Assembly: GCA_020723385.1 (NCBI GenBank)
Contig: DYIZ01000003.1
Coordinates: 13,009 to 77,008 of the forward strand
From: Candidatus Aquidulcis sp.
Lineage (GTDB): Bacteria; Chloroflexota; Anaerolineae; Anaerolineales; UBA4823
Direction: 5' to 3'
Length of the DNA stretch: 64,000 bases
Position 1 is the first letter of the stretch; each line of letters begins with the position of its first letter. Of this stretch, positions 25,634 through 35,093 are shown piece after piece. The notes beneath the pieces are model-generated. The model had not been told where the DNA came from and did not search any database. It saw only the letters and a program-made list of their open reading frames with translations. The position numbers were made by a program, and so were the translations under genes.

Positions 25634-27094
25634 ATGGGTAATCCAATCAAGGTATTGTTCCTGGCATCCGAGGCCGATCCCTTCGTCAAAGTCGGCGGCC
25701 TGGGCGATGTTGCCGGCTCGCTCCCGAGAGCAATTCGCCAACTCAACGTGACGCCGGATGCGGAGGTTGACATCAGGCTGGTGATCCCGCTCCATGGGGT
25801 CATTCTCCGGGAGACTTACGATCTGCGCTCCGTGGCGAAGTTCACCGTGATGCACAGCGGGGGGACAATCCCAGCCGAGGCATTTGCCACCGATTTGAAC
25901 GGCCTGACGGTCTATCTGATCTCTGGCCCGCCAATACCCCCAGAGGTCAAAGTGTACTCAGACGATTGGGGCTTTGACGCACACAAGTATATCTTCTTCT
26001 CGCTGGCTGCGCTAGAGTTGGCACGCGCATTGGGCTGGCAGCCTGATATCCTCCACGCCAACGACTGGCATACCGCGGCAGCCATCTATTGGCTGGCGCT
26101 TCACCGGGAGGCTGATTCCTTCTTCAACCATACGAAAACGGTGTTAAGTGTCCACAACCTGCCTTATCTAGGCACGGGCGGCAGTTATCCGTTGGATGCT
26201 TTTGGCTTGCCGGCGACGAAAGATGTCTCCCTCCCAGAGTGGGCGCGTCATCTGCCCCTGCCTTTGGGCTTACTGTCTGCTGACCGCATCGTCACCGTCT
26301 CGCCCACCTATGCCCAGGAAATACTCACCCCCGATTACGGCGCGGGTCTCGATGATTTCCTGCGGTCACGGGCCGATACGGTATACGGCATTCTCAATGG
26401 GCTGGATATGGAACGCTGGAATCCTGAGACTGACCATCACCTGGTCGAGCGTTTCTCTCCGGGTGATTTAAAGCCTCGCCTGGCCAATAAAGCCACTTTG
26501 CAGTTGGATTTTGGTTTTACCCCCGACCTGGGAATACCGTTGCTGGCGATGATCAACCGGATGGATTATCAAAAGGGAGTGGACCTGGCTTTCGAAGCGC
26601 TGCGCCAGATTTCAGACCTGCGCTGGCATGTGATTTTGCTGGGCACCGGGCTGCCGGAATTGGAAGAATCAGCCCGCCATCTGGAGCGCAACATCCCCGA
26701 CCGGGTGCGCTCCGTCATCCGCTTCGATGCGCCGCTCAGCCGCCGCATCTATGCCGGGGCTGACTTGCTGCTCATCCCATCGCGGTACGAGCCGTGCGGG
26801 TTGGTACAAATGATCGCTATGCGTTACGGATGCGTACCCGTCGCCCGGTCAACCGGCGGCCTGCAGGACACAATTCACGACGAAAAAGAAAATCCAGCAT
26901 CCAGAGCTGACGGCTTCTTATTTCAGGAAGCCACGGCTGAGGCGCTGGCTGAGGCGCTCCGCCGCGCCCTGGCAGCGTACACCAATAAACGGCGCTGGCA
27001 GGCGATCCAGCGGCACGGAATGCGCCAGGATTTCTCGTGGGAGAAATCGGCCCGAGGCTATACGGCGTTGTATAGAAAACTTCTAAATCCATAA
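25634..27094 (+). CDS. glgA: Glycogen synthase (ADP-glucose)
   Basis: A 486-residue GT5 glycogen synthase that transfers glucose from ADP-glucose to the non-reducing end of alpha-1,4-glucan. The nucleotide-sugar motif 'KVGGLGDVAGSLP' starts at Lys19. 'HANDWHTAA' is the acceptor-side motif. The GT-B C-domain carries 'NRMDYQKGVDLA' and the donor site 'LIPSRYEPCGLVQMIAMRYG' (E-x7-E region). Length matches the bacterial family. First gene of the glgA-glgC-malQ cluster. It starts at ATG 25634, about 85 nt from the palindrome shared with the divergent GH57 gene. Confidence 0.95.
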   Translation: MGNPIKVLFLASEADPFVKVGGLGDVAGSLPRAIRQLNVTPDAEVDIRLVIPLHGVILRETYDLRSVAKFTVMHSGGTIPAEAFATDLNGLTVYLISGPPIPPEVKVYSDDWGFDAHKYIFFSLAALELARALGWQPDILHANDWHTAAAIYWLALHREADSFFNHTKTVLSVHNLPYLGTGGSYPLDAFGLPATKDVSLPEWARHLPLPLGLLSADRIVTVSPTYAQEILTPDYGAGLDDFLRSRADTVYGILNGLDMERWNPETDHHLVERFSPGDLKPRLANKATLQLDFGFTPDLGIPLLAMINRMDYQKGVDLAFEALRQISDLRWHVILLGTGLPELEESARHLERNIPDRVRSVIRFDAPLSRRIYAGADLLLIPSRYEPCGLVQMIAMRYGCVPVARSTGGLQDTIHDEKENPASRADGFLFQEATAEALAEALRRALAAYTNKRRWQAIQRHGMRQDFSWEKSARGYTALYRKLLNP

Positions 27095-27200
27095 GAGAGT
27101 TGACCGTGAACCAACGATTGGCACCGGTCCTTGCAGAATTGCCTCGAATTAGCATTACAACAAATCGGCGAAATCTGATCACAAAAAAAGAGAGGACACT

Positions 27201-28463
27201 ATGAAAACACGCGCAATCATTCTTGCCGGCGGTGAAGGCTCACGCATGGGTATTCTGACCGCAAAACGCACCAAGCCTGCTGTTCCTTTCGGGGGGAAAT
27301 ACCGCATCATTGACTTCACTCTTTCCAATTGTGTCAATTCCGGGATTTTCGATGTGATGATCCTGGCGCAGTATCGTCCCCATTCGCTCATCGAGCACAT
27401 CGGCGCTGGCGGCCCCTGGGATCTCAACCGGGATTGGACGGGCGGGGTGCGCATCTATACCCCCTACAAAGCGCGCGGCGCATCCGATTGGTATCTCGGC
27501 AACGCCGATGCCGTCCAGCAAAATTTCCGGTTCATCAAGCAAGGCAACCCCGATTTGGTGATAATTCTCTCCGGCGATCAAATCTATGAGATGAATTATG
27601 ATGCCATGGTGGCTTTCCACCTCGACCACGAGGCCAGCCTCACCATGGCGACCATTCGCGTCCCCATCTCAGAAGCATCCCGCTTCGGCGTCGTCGGGCT
27701 GGATGAAGATTATCGCGTGACTTCATTCGTCGAGAAGCCGTCCAACCCGCCGTCGGATATGATCAATATGGGCGTTTACCTTTTCAACCTGGAAGTGCTC
27801 GATCACGCCCTTTGGGAGGATCACAACCGGCCAGATTCATCCCACGACTTTGGTAAGGATATCCTGCCCCGGCTGATCAACCGGGGAGAGCGGGTATTTG
27901 CTTACCCATACACGGGTTATTGGGTGGATGTTGGGACAGTAACCTCGTATTGGCAGGCGCACATGGATCAATTGGAAGACAAGCCCCCCTTCGATCTCAA
28001 CGACCGCTCGTGGATTATCCACACCCGTACTGAAGAGCGCCCGCCAGTCTGGTTTGCCCGCGGCGCTTCGGTGGAGAACTGTATGGTCAGTGATGGGTGC
28101 GAAATCTTCCCCGGCGCACGGGTCGAGCGATCTGTGCTCTCTCCAGGGGTAAAAATCCAGTCCGGCGCAATCGTGCGTGAATCGATCATCCTCACCGGCA
28201 CAGTGATCGAGAAAGGCGCGGTGGTCGAGCATGCCATCATTGACAAGAAAGTCAACATCGGCGAGAACTGCCGGGTGGGCGCAATCGTTCCCGGCCCGAC
28301 GCCCCAAATTTGCATGGTTGGCAAAAACAGCCAGATTCCAGCCAACCTCATCATCGAGCCGGGCGCTGTCATCGGCACCGACGTGATCGCATCCGATTTC
28401 ACCTCCGACATCGTGCGGAGCGACGAATACATCCAGACCAGGAGATTACCCTATGAAATTTGA
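27201..28463 (+). CDS. glgC: Glucose-1-phosphate adenylyltransferase
   Basis: A 420-residue ADP-glucose pyrophosphorylase, making ADP-glucose from ATP and glucose-1-phosphate, the committed step of glycogen synthesis. N-terminal nucleotidyltransferase signature 'IILAGGEGSRMG' followed by 'RTKPAVPFGGKYRIIDF'. 'GDQIYEMNY' and 'FVEKPSNPP' (sugar-phosphate Lys) are present. The C-terminal left-handed beta-helix ('SVENCMVSDGCEIFPGARV' etc.) supplies the regulatory domain. ATG 27201 has AGAGAGG upstream. Its last 11 bases overlap the malQ start, so translation is coupled. Confidence 0.96.
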   Translation: MKTRAIILAGGEGSRMGILTAKRTKPAVPFGGKYRIIDFTLSNCVNSGIFDVMILAQYRPHSLIEHIGAGGPWDLNRDWTGGVRIYTPYKARGASDWYLGNADAVQQNFRFIKQGNPDLVIILSGDQIYEMNYDAMVAFHLDHEASLTMATIRVPISEASRFGVVGLDEDYRVTSFVEKPSNPPSDMINMGVYLFNLEVLDHALWEDHNRPDSSHDFGKDILPRLINRGERVFAYPYTGYWVDVGTVTSYWQAHMDQLEDKPPFDLNDRSWIIHTRTEERPPVWFARGASVENCMVSDGCEIFPGARVERSVLSPGVKIQSGAIVRESIILTGTVIEKGAVVEHAIIDKKVNIGENCRVGAIVPGPTPQICMVGKNSQIPANLIIEPGAVIGTDVIASDFTSDIVRSDEYIQTRRLPYEI

Positions 28464-29994
28464 GCGACTTTCCGGCATTTTGCTGCACCCCACGAGTCTG
28501 ACCGGCCCGTATGGCATCGGCGACATCGGCCTTCAGGCAATTCAGTGGTTGGAATTCCTCGATGGGGCAGGATGCGGCCTGTGGCAGGTGCTGCCCCTCG
28601 GTCCCACGGGCTATGGCGACTCGCCTTATCAGTGCTTTTCAGCCTTTGCCGGAAATCCCTATCTCATCAGCCTCGATTTATTGAAAGCCGACCATCTGCT
28701 CACCGATGATGACCTGGCCAATCTGCCGCCTTTCCCAGCCGGCCAGGTGGATTTCGGCGAGGTTATCACCTGGAAGCTCGAGATGCTCGACCGGGCGTTC
28801 AATCGTTTCCAACGAGGCGCAACTGCCAAACTCAAGTCGGAATATGCTGAGTTTTGCGCCGCACAAGCCCTCTGGCTTAATGATTTTGCCCTGTTCATGG
28901 CGATCAAAGACGCGCACGGCGGCGAGCCGTGGGTAACCTGGGAAGCTGCACTGCGCGACCGCAAGCCTGCGGCGATTGAAAAAGCCGCCGAGAAACACGA
29001 GACCGACATCCAACGACACATCTTCCGCCAATTCCTTTTCTTCCGGCAGTGGGCAGCCGTGCGCGCCCGCGCTCACGAATTGGATATCAAGATCATTGGC
29101 GACATCCCCATCTTCGTCGCCCACGACAGCGCCGATGTGTGGGCGCACCCCGAGCTGTTCTACCTGGACAAAAAAGGTAAACCCACGGTGGTCGCCGGCG
29201 TCCCGCCCGATTACTTTTCCCCCACCGGCCAATTGTGGGGCAACCCACTCTATCGGTGGGATGTTCATAAAGCCAGCGGCTACACCTGGTGGGTGGATCG
29301 CATCCGCGCCGTGCTGGGAATGGTGGATATCATTCGGATTGACCACTTCCGTGGTTTTGCAGCCTACTGGGAAGTGCCCGGCGGCAAGCCGACCGCGGAG
29401 ATCGGGCGCTGGGTACGCGGGCCGGGGAAGGATCTGTTTCTCACGATTCGCTCCGCCCTCGGGGATTTACCCATCATCGCCGAAGACCTGGGAGTCATCA
29501 CCCCGGATGTGGTCGAGCTGCGCGATGGGCTTGGGCTGCCAGGTATGAAAATATTCCAGTTTGCGTTTGCCAACGATCAAACCGATCCCTTCCTGCCCCA
29601 CAATTATCCCCAAAATTGCGTGGTCTACACCGGCACGCACGATAACGATACCGCCCTCGGCTGGTACAAGCGGGTGGAAGAAAAAGAGAAAGATTTCTTC
29701 CGCCGTTATGTGGCCCGCAGCGGTAACGATGTTTCCTGGGATATGATCCGCGCCGTTTGGTCATCGGTGGCGATGTTTGGGCTGGCCCCGTTACAAGACA
29801 TGCTCTCTTTGGGGAATGAAGCCCGCATGAATTACCCTGGCAACCCGAGCGGCAACTGGAGCTGGCGTATGCCCGAGGGCGCGTTGAGCGACAGCCTGAA
29901 AGCCCGTATCAAAGAATTCAATTTCCTGTACTTGCGGGATAAGGAAAAGCCAAAAACTGAAACAGTCAGCGAATATCCGGTTCCCCCGGCATAG
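28453..29994 (+). CDS. malQ: 4-alpha-glucanotransferase (amylomaltase)
   Basis: A 513-residue GH77 enzyme that disproportionates maltodextrins by moving alpha-1,4-glucan segments. The signature set is complete: 'GDIPIFVAHDSADVW', nucleophile Asp in 'RIDHFRGF', acid/base Glu in 'IAEDLGVITPDV', transition-state Asp in 'THDNDT'. N-terminal 'SGILLHPTSLTGPYGIGDIG' is classic for MalQ. It overlaps glgC by 11 bp and closes the glycogen operon with a strong bidirectional terminator. With GH57 it would recycle glucan ends. Confidence 0.96.
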   Translation: MKFERLSGILLHPTSLTGPYGIGDIGLQAIQWLEFLDGAGCGLWQVLPLGPTGYGDSPYQCFSAFAGNPYLISLDLLKADHLLTDDDLANLPPFPAGQVDFGEVITWKLEMLDRAFNRFQRGATAKLKSEYAEFCAAQALWLNDFALFMAIKDAHGGEPWVTWEAALRDRKPAAIEKAAEKHETDIQRHIFRQFLFFRQWAAVRARAHELDIKIIGDIPIFVAHDSADVWAHPELFYLDKKGKPTVVAGVPPDYFSPTGQLWGNPLYRWDVHKASGYTWWVDRIRAVLGMVDIIRIDHFRGFAAYWEVPGGKPTAEIGRWVRGPGKDLFLTIRSALGDLPIIAEDLGVITPDVVELRDGLGLPGMKIFQFAFANDQTDPFLPHNYPQNCVVYTGTHDNDTALGWYKRVEEKEKDFFRRYVARSGNDVSWDMIRAVWSSVAMFGLAPLQDMLSLGNEARMNYPGNPSGNWSWRMPEGALSDSLKARIKEFNFLYLRDKEKPKTETVSEYPVPPA

Positions 29995-30001
29995 GTGAAA
30001 C

Positions 30002-30058
30002 GCCTAAAAAAGTAAGTGGGGCTGCGGCTATGCCGCAGCCCCACTTACTTTTTTAGGC
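30002..30058. terminator. Bidirectional long-stem terminator
   Basis: A perfect 27-bp stem with a TAT triloop between convergent malQ and the CBM9-like lipoprotein gene. A6 in the 5' arm and T6 in the 3' arm make it work in both directions. The stem is far longer than a normal terminator. Confidence 0.85.
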
Positions 30059-30069
30059 AATTATTACAT

Positions 30070-31083
30070 CTATCTGCTCAGCTTCAAATCGCCCCAGGTG
30101 GTGGGGTCGGTCAGGTGGCGATCAGCGACATTGGATATCATAGTTTGCTGGACGCTGTCGCCAGTTTTGTCGTTGTCCGAGACTGAGAACGCAAAGCCAT
30201 AGTGTTTATTCGATTGAGGGGTGATCTCGAAAACTGACCATGGGATAGCTATTTCCACAGTGTACCCATCCTCCTGACGCTCGCCGGAGATGCGGATGTC
30301 ATCGGGTTCACCATCAATGGAAGTTGGGAACCAGAGGTAGGCATTCGGGTCATCTTGAACATGGGGGGAGCCTGGGGAGATACCCAGCTGGAAATCGTCA
30401 GGGCTGAGATCATCAACATAAAAATCGGAAGTCAGGTTCGTATCGAAGAGAATTTCCAGGCTGTCGCCTTTGTACATATTCAGGCCGGTCTCGTTTTGAA
30501 CGTAATCCTCATCCACCACGTAAACGCCTAAATAGAGATTAGCTTCATCCCAACCGATCATCACTTTGGCCGAGAGGTCGGCGGCGTTGTCCCATTTTTC
30601 CTTGCCATAGACCACCTTCGTGATCGAGTAAGATGACAGAGTCCACTCGCCCAGGTCGCCATCAATTTTTGGCTCCTTTTCGAGATAAGAGGCAACCATA
30701 CTGGCAGCAGTGCGGATCAAGGGCTGGGTCGGTACGGGTGTATTGGTGGGGGGTACTGCCGTTGGGAGAGGTGTATTTGTTGGCGGGACGGGGGTGTTCG
30801 TTGGCGGGATGGGGGTGCTCGTCGGGAGCGGTGGCGCCGTCGGTGTGAGAGGCGTCGCCGAGGGCAATCCCGCCAATTGAGTGGCGGTGACCGCCGGGGG
30901 CAGAGTCGGCGTCTGCGGAGGCGGTACTACCGTCAGAATATCGAGCGTCGAGTAAATGGCAGTCAGCGTGAAATCCGGCGTGGGGAAGGTGAAGGGGGTC
31001 GGGGCAGTTGATCCGGGCAGATTGCAGGCCGCCAACCCGACGATCATAAAAGCGATCAAAATCAGGATTTTCGTGCGGTTCAT
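30070..31083 (-). CDS. Lipoprotein with CBM9/DOMON-like sugar-binding domain
   Basis: A 337-residue surface lipoprotein. Signal peptide with lipobox GLAAC (Cys20). A long Pro/Thr stalk (about 25-130, repeated 'PPTNTPVP' units) follows. A C-terminal carbohydrate-binding module family 9-like beta-sandwich spans about 140-337: 'EPKIDGDLGEW' opening, 'ANLYLGVYVVDEDYVQ', 'GDSLEILFDTN', 'YTVEIAIPWSVF'. These are hallmarks of CBM9 domains that cap sugar chain ends. Start ATG 31083 has GGAGG upstream; the longer frame is not used. It lies convergent to the glycogen operon and may bind extracellular glucan; that link is only positional. Confidence 0.82.
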   Translation of the reverse strand: MNRTKILILIAFMIVGLAACNLPGSTAPTPFTFPTPDFTLTAIYSTLDILTVVPPPQTPTLPPAVTATQLAGLPSATPLTPTAPPLPTSTPIPPTNTPVPPTNTPLPTAVPPTNTPVPTQPLIRTAASMVASYLEKEPKIDGDLGEWTLSSYSITKVVYGKEKWDNAADLSAKVMIGWDEANLYLGVYVVDEDYVQNETGLNMYKGDSLEILFDTNLTSDFYVDDLSPDDFQLGISPGSPHVQDDPNAYLWFPTSIDGEPDDIRISGERQEDGYTVEIAIPWSVFEITPQSNKHYGFAFSVSDNDKTGDSVQQTMISNVADRHLTDPTTWGDLKLSR

Positions 31084-31248
31084 GGGTTTCCTCCAATAGT
31101 GATATAGGGCGATTATAGTCGCGCATCCCAAAGCGGGAATGTCGAATTATGACGATCTTGGAAATTCGATAGTTCCTCACCCGCTTGCCAGCCATCTTGA
31201 ATTGGTGTATAGTTGACACGAGATCAACCCGAGAACAGGAACCCATCT

Positions 31249-31932
31249 ATGGAATACACCTACGACCATCCACGCCCCGCCCTGACAGTGGACATCGTCA
31301 TTTTCACCCTGCGTGAGAATCGCCTGCAGGCGTTGCTCATCCAGCGAAAAGACGATCCCTTCAGGGGCATGTGGGCCTTACCAGGCGGATTCGTCCACAT
31401 GGATGAATCGCTCGAAGATGCCGCGCTGCGCGAGATGGAGGAAGAAACTGGACTGAAAGAAGCCTATCTCGAACAGCTATACACGTATGGTGCACCGGAA
31501 CGTGACCCGCGCGGGCGCGTGGTAACAGTGGCGTACTTCGCTCTCATCCCGGCGGATGCGCCTTTTCGCCGGGAAGGCGGGAGCGATGCCGCCCAGGCAC
31601 AGTGGTGTACAGTGAGCGAGCTGCCCCCTCTGGCGTTCGATCACACCGAGATCGCCGCGTATGCCCTGCGCCGCCTGCGCTACAAGCTGGAATACTCCGC
31701 GGTCGGATTCGAGCTGCTGCCAGACGAGTTCACGTTGACCGAGCTGCAATACACATACGAAATCATCTTGGGGGAAAAACTGGATAAACGTAATTTTCGC
31801 CGCCGGATACTGGAGGCCAACATTATCGAGCCAACCCCGCAGCGCCGTACGGGGGAGGGCCGCCCTGCCCGGCTGTATCGTTACCAGCCGGATGCGGTGG
31901 CAGAAGTCAAGGCGCGGCGTCTGTTCCCGTAG
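31249..31932 (+). CDS. NUDIX hydrolase with NrtR-like winged-helix domain
   Basis: A 227-residue protein. Residues 1-140 are a NUDIX domain with an intact box: Gly-x5-Glu-x7-Arg-Glu-x2-Glu-Glu-x-Gly in 'GGFVHMDESLEDAALREMEE'. Residues about 150-227 resemble the winged helix of NrtR ('LPDEFTLTELQYTYEII', 'RNFRRRILEANII', 'GRPARLYRY'). NrtR members sense ADP-ribose and repress NAD-synthesis genes; ones with an intact box may also hydrolyse ADP-ribose. No NAD gene is adjacent, so the target is unknown. ATG 31249 is chosen over 31213 on the basis of an AGGA upstream and family N-terminus. Confidence 0.88.
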   Translation: MEYTYDHPRPALTVDIVIFTLRENRLQALLIQRKDDPFRGMWALPGGFVHMDESLEDAALREMEEETGLKEAYLEQLYTYGAPERDPRGRVVTVAYFALIPADAPFRREGGSDAAQAQWCTVSELPPLAFDHTEIAAYALRRLRYKLEYSAVGFELLPDEFTLTELQYTYEIILGEKLDKRNFRRRILEANIIEPTPQRRTGEGRPARLYRYQPDAVAEVKARRLFP

Positions 31933-31952
31933 AGTCTTGCAGAGACAGCTCT

Positions 31953-32000
31953 AAAATTGGATGAAAGCGTAGGCGAACGCCCACGCTTTCATCCAATTTT
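31953..32000. terminator. Bidirectional hairpin terminator
   Basis: AAAATTGGATGAAAGCGT pairs perfectly with ACGCTTTCATCCAATTTT, and the stem continues imperfectly inward. It lies between convergent NUDIX and ATP-grasp genes. A and T tracts at the stem base suit termination both ways. Confidence 0.8.
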
Positions 32001-32045
32001 GGTAAAAAAGCGATTAATACCGTAACAGGGTGTTTCGTTTTTACA

Positions 32046-33164
32046 CTACCCTCTTGGCGCGATCATTTTATAGCGTGAAGCCGCCAGGTACAGAATTTCA
32101 AGAATCAAATCCTTGTATGGCAGATTCTCAGCATCGGACATGATGCAGATGTCGCTGATCGCTGGATTCAACCCCGGCAGGGTGTTGATCTCCAAAAGAA
32201 CGGGATTTCCCTGGCTGTCGAGGCGGAAATCCACCCGCGAGACATCCTGCGCCCGAATGGCATTGTGCGCCTTCATCGCCAGCGATTGCAGAGTGTCGTG
32301 CAGCTCCTGAGAAACATCTGCCGGGCAAAGATAGCCAGGAGCGCCATTTTCGAACATATCTTTCGATTTGGCGGCGTGGCTGTACACTCCCGGCGTGATC
32401 GAACGGTGGCTATCAATTTCCAAAATTGGGAAGCGATGGAAACCATCTTCAGCAAACAATTCGGGGCGGCGCGCATATAATTTCGCATCTTCTCGCCCCA
32501 GCACACCCACCGTAAACTCGCGCCCCGGCAGGAAGGATTCAACCAATGCCGGCTGCTGGTAAGTGTCTATTACGTATTGGATCCGGCTGCGCATTTCGCC
32601 AATATTGGTTGCTTTGGCTGCCAGGTCTACGCCCATCCCGGTACCCTCGCGGGATGGCTTGACGAACAGCGGGAAATCCAATTCGTCGCTGAGAGGCTCA
32701 TCTGGCGAGAAGAATTCCTGGTAGGGCGCAATCGGCAGGCCGGCTTCGCGCCACAACCGCTTGGTCAGGACTTTGTCGAGTGAGATGGCATTGGGCAGGA
32801 TGCGAGAGGCCGTATACGGAACACCCAGCAGCGCTAATACCGCGGGCACATGAGTCTCTCGGGAGTCATCTCCCTTGCCTTCGGCAATATTGAAGCAAAT
32901 ATCTGGTTTGGCCTCCCGCAGGGCAAACGGGAGATTCTCGTCGGCGTTGAGGAAAACTGTCCGGTGCCCCCCAGATTCTATGGCATTGCGAATATTTTGG
33001 ATCGTTTCCGGCTTATCGTATTCCGCCCCTGCATCCGCCGGGCCTTCATCGGTATCATGATGTTCGAGCTTGACATTGGCGATGACCGCGACGAGCCATT
33101 TCGGGTGATCGCCGTTCAAACTGGGAGGTTTGTTTTCTTTATCGTGGGGATGATTTGCACTCAT
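32046..33164 (-). CDS. D-alanine-D-alanine ligase-like ATP-grasp protein
   Basis: A 372-residue ATP-grasp ligase. It carries 'PDICFNIAEGKGDDSRE', 'LLGVPYTASRILPNAISLDK' (Ddl-like substrate loop), 'FPLFVKPSREGTGMGVDL' (ATP Lys), and the metal-binding 'VDFRLDSQGNPVLLEINTLPG' region. Ddl joins two D-Ala for peptidoglycan. Here the N-terminus is divergent and the 'EGKGDD' loop replaces the usual 'HGxxGEDG', so it may be a distant carboxylate-amine ligase. ATG 33164 has AAGGAAGG upstream. It lies downstream of the putative 6S-like RNA and asnS on the same strand. True ddl function is uncertain. Confidence 0.8.
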   Translation of the reverse strand: MSANHPHDKENKPPSLNGDHPKWLVAVIANVKLEHHDTDEGPADAGAEYDKPETIQNIRNAIESGGHRTVFLNADENLPFALREAKPDICFNIAEGKGDDSRETHVPAVLALLGVPYTASRILPNAISLDKVLTKRLWREAGLPIAPYQEFFSPDEPLSDELDFPLFVKPSREGTGMGVDLAAKATNIGEMRSRIQYVIDTYQQPALVESFLPGREFTVGVLGREDAKLYARRPELFAEDGFHRFPILEIDSHRSITPGVYSHAAKSKDMFENGAPGYLCPADVSQELHDTLQSLAMKAHNAIRAQDVSRVDFRLDSQGNPVLLEINTLPGLNPAISDICIMSDAENLPYKDLILEILYLAASRYKMIAPRG

Positions 33165-33360
33165 GATGAACCCTTCCTTTGGAATTGATAGGTTTGTTTA
33201 TTCTGCTGGAGAGCAGGATAATACCGCACTTTCGAACAATTTATTTATCAGGCAGCCGATTCGGTGCTTTGAGGAGAAACCGTCTCGTCTCGAAGCAACA
33301 TATGGACAGCATTATTATAACGGCGGATGAACGATGGTGAAAGTAGTTTTCGTCAGGAAA

Positions 33361-33397
33361 CGCAGTGACCCTTGCCCATAGGTCAAGGGTCACTGCG
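33361..33397 (-). terminator. Hairpin terminator after putative structured RNA
   Basis: A perfect 14-bp stem CGCAGTGACCCTTG / CAAGGGTCACTGCG with a 9-nt loop. On the minus strand it is followed by TTTCC. It lies downstream of the RNA candidate at 33425-33594 and upstream of the ATP-grasp gene. Confidence 0.65.
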
Positions 33398-33424
33398 TTG
33401 AAAACGGCGAGACAACAAACGACC

Positions 33425-33594
33425 CCACTGTGCCGTGAGACGCTAAGTTTTGAACCTGCCTTCGCAGGTCTGGTCTCTCCTCGGAAAATCCGCCTTGGCT
33501 CAGGCCTATCGCGTCATATCCGTAAGATTGAGACCATATAAGAGAGTGTTGGCTCAAAACCGATTATGCGACTGCACAAGCACAGCAGGGCACA
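33425..33594 (-). ncRNA. 6S-like structured RNA candidate
   Basis: A non-coding stretch with strong nested pairing over about 165 nt. Closing pairs are TGTGCC (33429-33434) with GGCACA (33589-33594), CGC with GCG, then GTTTTGA (33447-33453) with TCAAAAC (33554-33560). A large asymmetric bubble follows, one side of which folds as ACCTGC-cttc-GCAGGT (33454-33469). Next is TGGTCTC (33471-33477) with GAGACCA (33530-33536), capped by an irregular hairpin. This closed-stem, central bubble with 3'-side hairpin, apical stem layout is that of 6S RNA, which sequesters RNA polymerase. Minus strand is preferred: TATAAG -10 at 33598-33603 and a terminator downstream at 33361. No SRP or RNase P consensus is present. 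Confidence 0.5.
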
Positions 33595-33653
33595 CTTCTT
33601 ATACCACAATTCAAGCGGGGTGTGGTGATGATTTTAGATTAATACGGCTCGAC

Positions 33654-33690
33654 ACAGACCCCTGGGGTTTTAAAAACCCCAGGGGTCTGT
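33654..33690 (-). terminator. Terminator of asnS
   Basis: A perfect 17-bp stem ACAGACCCCTGGGGTTT / AAACCCCAGGGGTCTGT with a 3-nt loop, 8 nt beyond the asnS stop. It belongs to the window's recurring 'CCCC-GG-GTTT/AAAC' hairpin family. Confidence 0.8.
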
Positions 33691-33697
33691 GGTCTCA

Positions 33698-35041
33698 TTA
33701 AGGATAAACCCGTTTGATCGTGCGCGGATAGGCAATAGCCTCACGGATATGCTCGATACCACACAGCCAGGCCACCGTGCGCTCCACGCCCATCCCAAAC
33801 CCGCTGTGCGGCACACTGCCGTACTTTCGCAGATCGAGATACCATTTGAACGCTTCTTCGGGCAGTTGATGCTCGTGGAGACGCTGAAGCAATAAATCGT
33901 GGCTGGACATGCGCTCGCTGCCGCCGATGATCTCGCCGTAGCCCTCGGGGGCCAGCAAATCCACGCTTTTGCACACCTCGGGGCGGCCGGGCCACGGCTC
34001 CATGTAAAAAGCCTTGACCGCCGTGGGATAGCCATAGACAAGCAGCGGTTTATCGAACCGGCTGGTCAACTCTGTCTCGTGAGGCGCGCCGAAATCCATA
34101 CCCCACTCGAATTTGAGCAACTCTTTCTTTTCGGGGTCGTCGGTGGCATCATAGGCTTCTTGCAAAATCTTGGCTGCATCGTCATAAGAGATACGCGGGA
34201 AGGGCGGCTCGATCTTTTCGAGACGGGTGATATCACGTCCCAGCGATTTCAGCTCCGGCAGGCGTTCGCGCAGCACCCGCTTGACGATGTGCGTCACGAA
34301 CTGCTCCTCGATTTCCATCAACTGGTCGAGATCGCAGAAGGCGATTTCCGGCTCGACCATCCAAAACTCGGTCAGGTGGCGGCGCGTCTTCGATTTCTCG
34401 GCCCGGAAGGTCGGCCCGAAGCAGTAGACTTTGCCGAAGGCCATAATGTCGGCCTCGTTGTAGAGCTGGCCGCTCTGGGCCAGGTAGGCCAAACCCTCGT
34501 CGAAGTAAGGCGTCTCGAAGAGGGTGGTTGTGCCCTCGCAGGCCGCCGGGGTGAGAATCGGCGTATCCATGTTGATAAAACCGTGGGTGTCGAACCACTC
34601 CCGGATGGCGGCGATCACCGTCGAGCGGATGCGCAGGATCGCCCACTGGCTGGGCATGCGAATCCACAGGTGGCGGTGATCCAGGGCGAAGTCAACCCCA
34701 TGCTCTTTGAGCGCCATCGGGTAATCATCCGCCGCTTCCTGGACGATCTCGATCTGTTTGACGCCGATCTCGTACCCGCCGGGGACACCCGGAGCGCGTT
34801 TGTCGGCGCGCACCGGCCCGGTCACGATCACCGAGGATTCCTGCGGCAGCCGGACGAGCCGGTCGAACAACGCCGCGTCCAGGTCGCCCTTGAACGCCAC
34901 ACATTGCACAAAGCCGGAGCCATCCCGAACGAGCAGAAAAACCAGCTTTCCCTTGTCCGTGCGGTTGTAGACCCAGCCCTGAACAGTCACTTCCTGGCCT
35001 TCGCAGGCGGCGATTTGATCAACTCGGATGATAGATGCCAT
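33698..35041 (-). CDS. asnS: Asparaginyl-tRNA synthetase
   Basis: A 447-residue class IIb synthetase that charges tRNA-Asn with asparagine. N-terminal OB-fold anticodon-binding domain ('[20 protein letters not shown]'). Catalytic core with motif 2 '[20 protein letters not shown]' and motif 3 '[20 protein letters not shown]'. '[15 protein letters not shown]' is AsnRS-like, separating it from AspRS. Its presence means this organism can make Asn-tRNA directly, not only via transamidation. The gene lies 50 nt after a small unknown gene that separates it from aspS, and all three point left. Confidence 0.95.
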   Translation of the reverse strand: MASIIRVDQIAACEGQEVTVQGWVYNRTDKGKLVFLLVRDGSGFVQCVAFKGDLDAALFDRLVRLPQESSVIVTGPVRADKRAPGVPGGYEIGVKQIEIVQEAADDYPMALKEHGVDFALDHRHLWIRMPSQWAILRIRSTVIAAIREWFDTHGFINMDTPILTPAACEGTTTLFETPYFDEGLAYLAQSGQLYNEADIMAFGKVYCFGPTFRAEKSKTRRHLTEFWMVEPEIAFCDLDQLMEIEEQFVTHIVKRVLRERLPELKSLGRDITRLEKIEPPFPRISYDDAAKILQEAYDATDDPEKKELLKFEWGMDFGAPHETELTSRFDKPLLVYGYPTAVKAFYMEPWPGRPEVCKSVDLLAPEGYGEIIGGSERMSSHDLLLQRLHEHQLPEEAFKWYLDLRKYGSVPHSGFGMGVERTVAWLCGIEHIREAIAYPRTIKRVYP

Positions 35042-35093
35042 ATTCGTTCTCCTGATTTATGTTTTGTAGCAATATTTTACACCGTTTGCGGGC

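Noticed and set aside
33425-33594. SRP RNA, tmRNA or RNase P RNA
   Set aside because: None of their conserved core strings is present, and the length fits neither RNase P RNA nor tmRNA.
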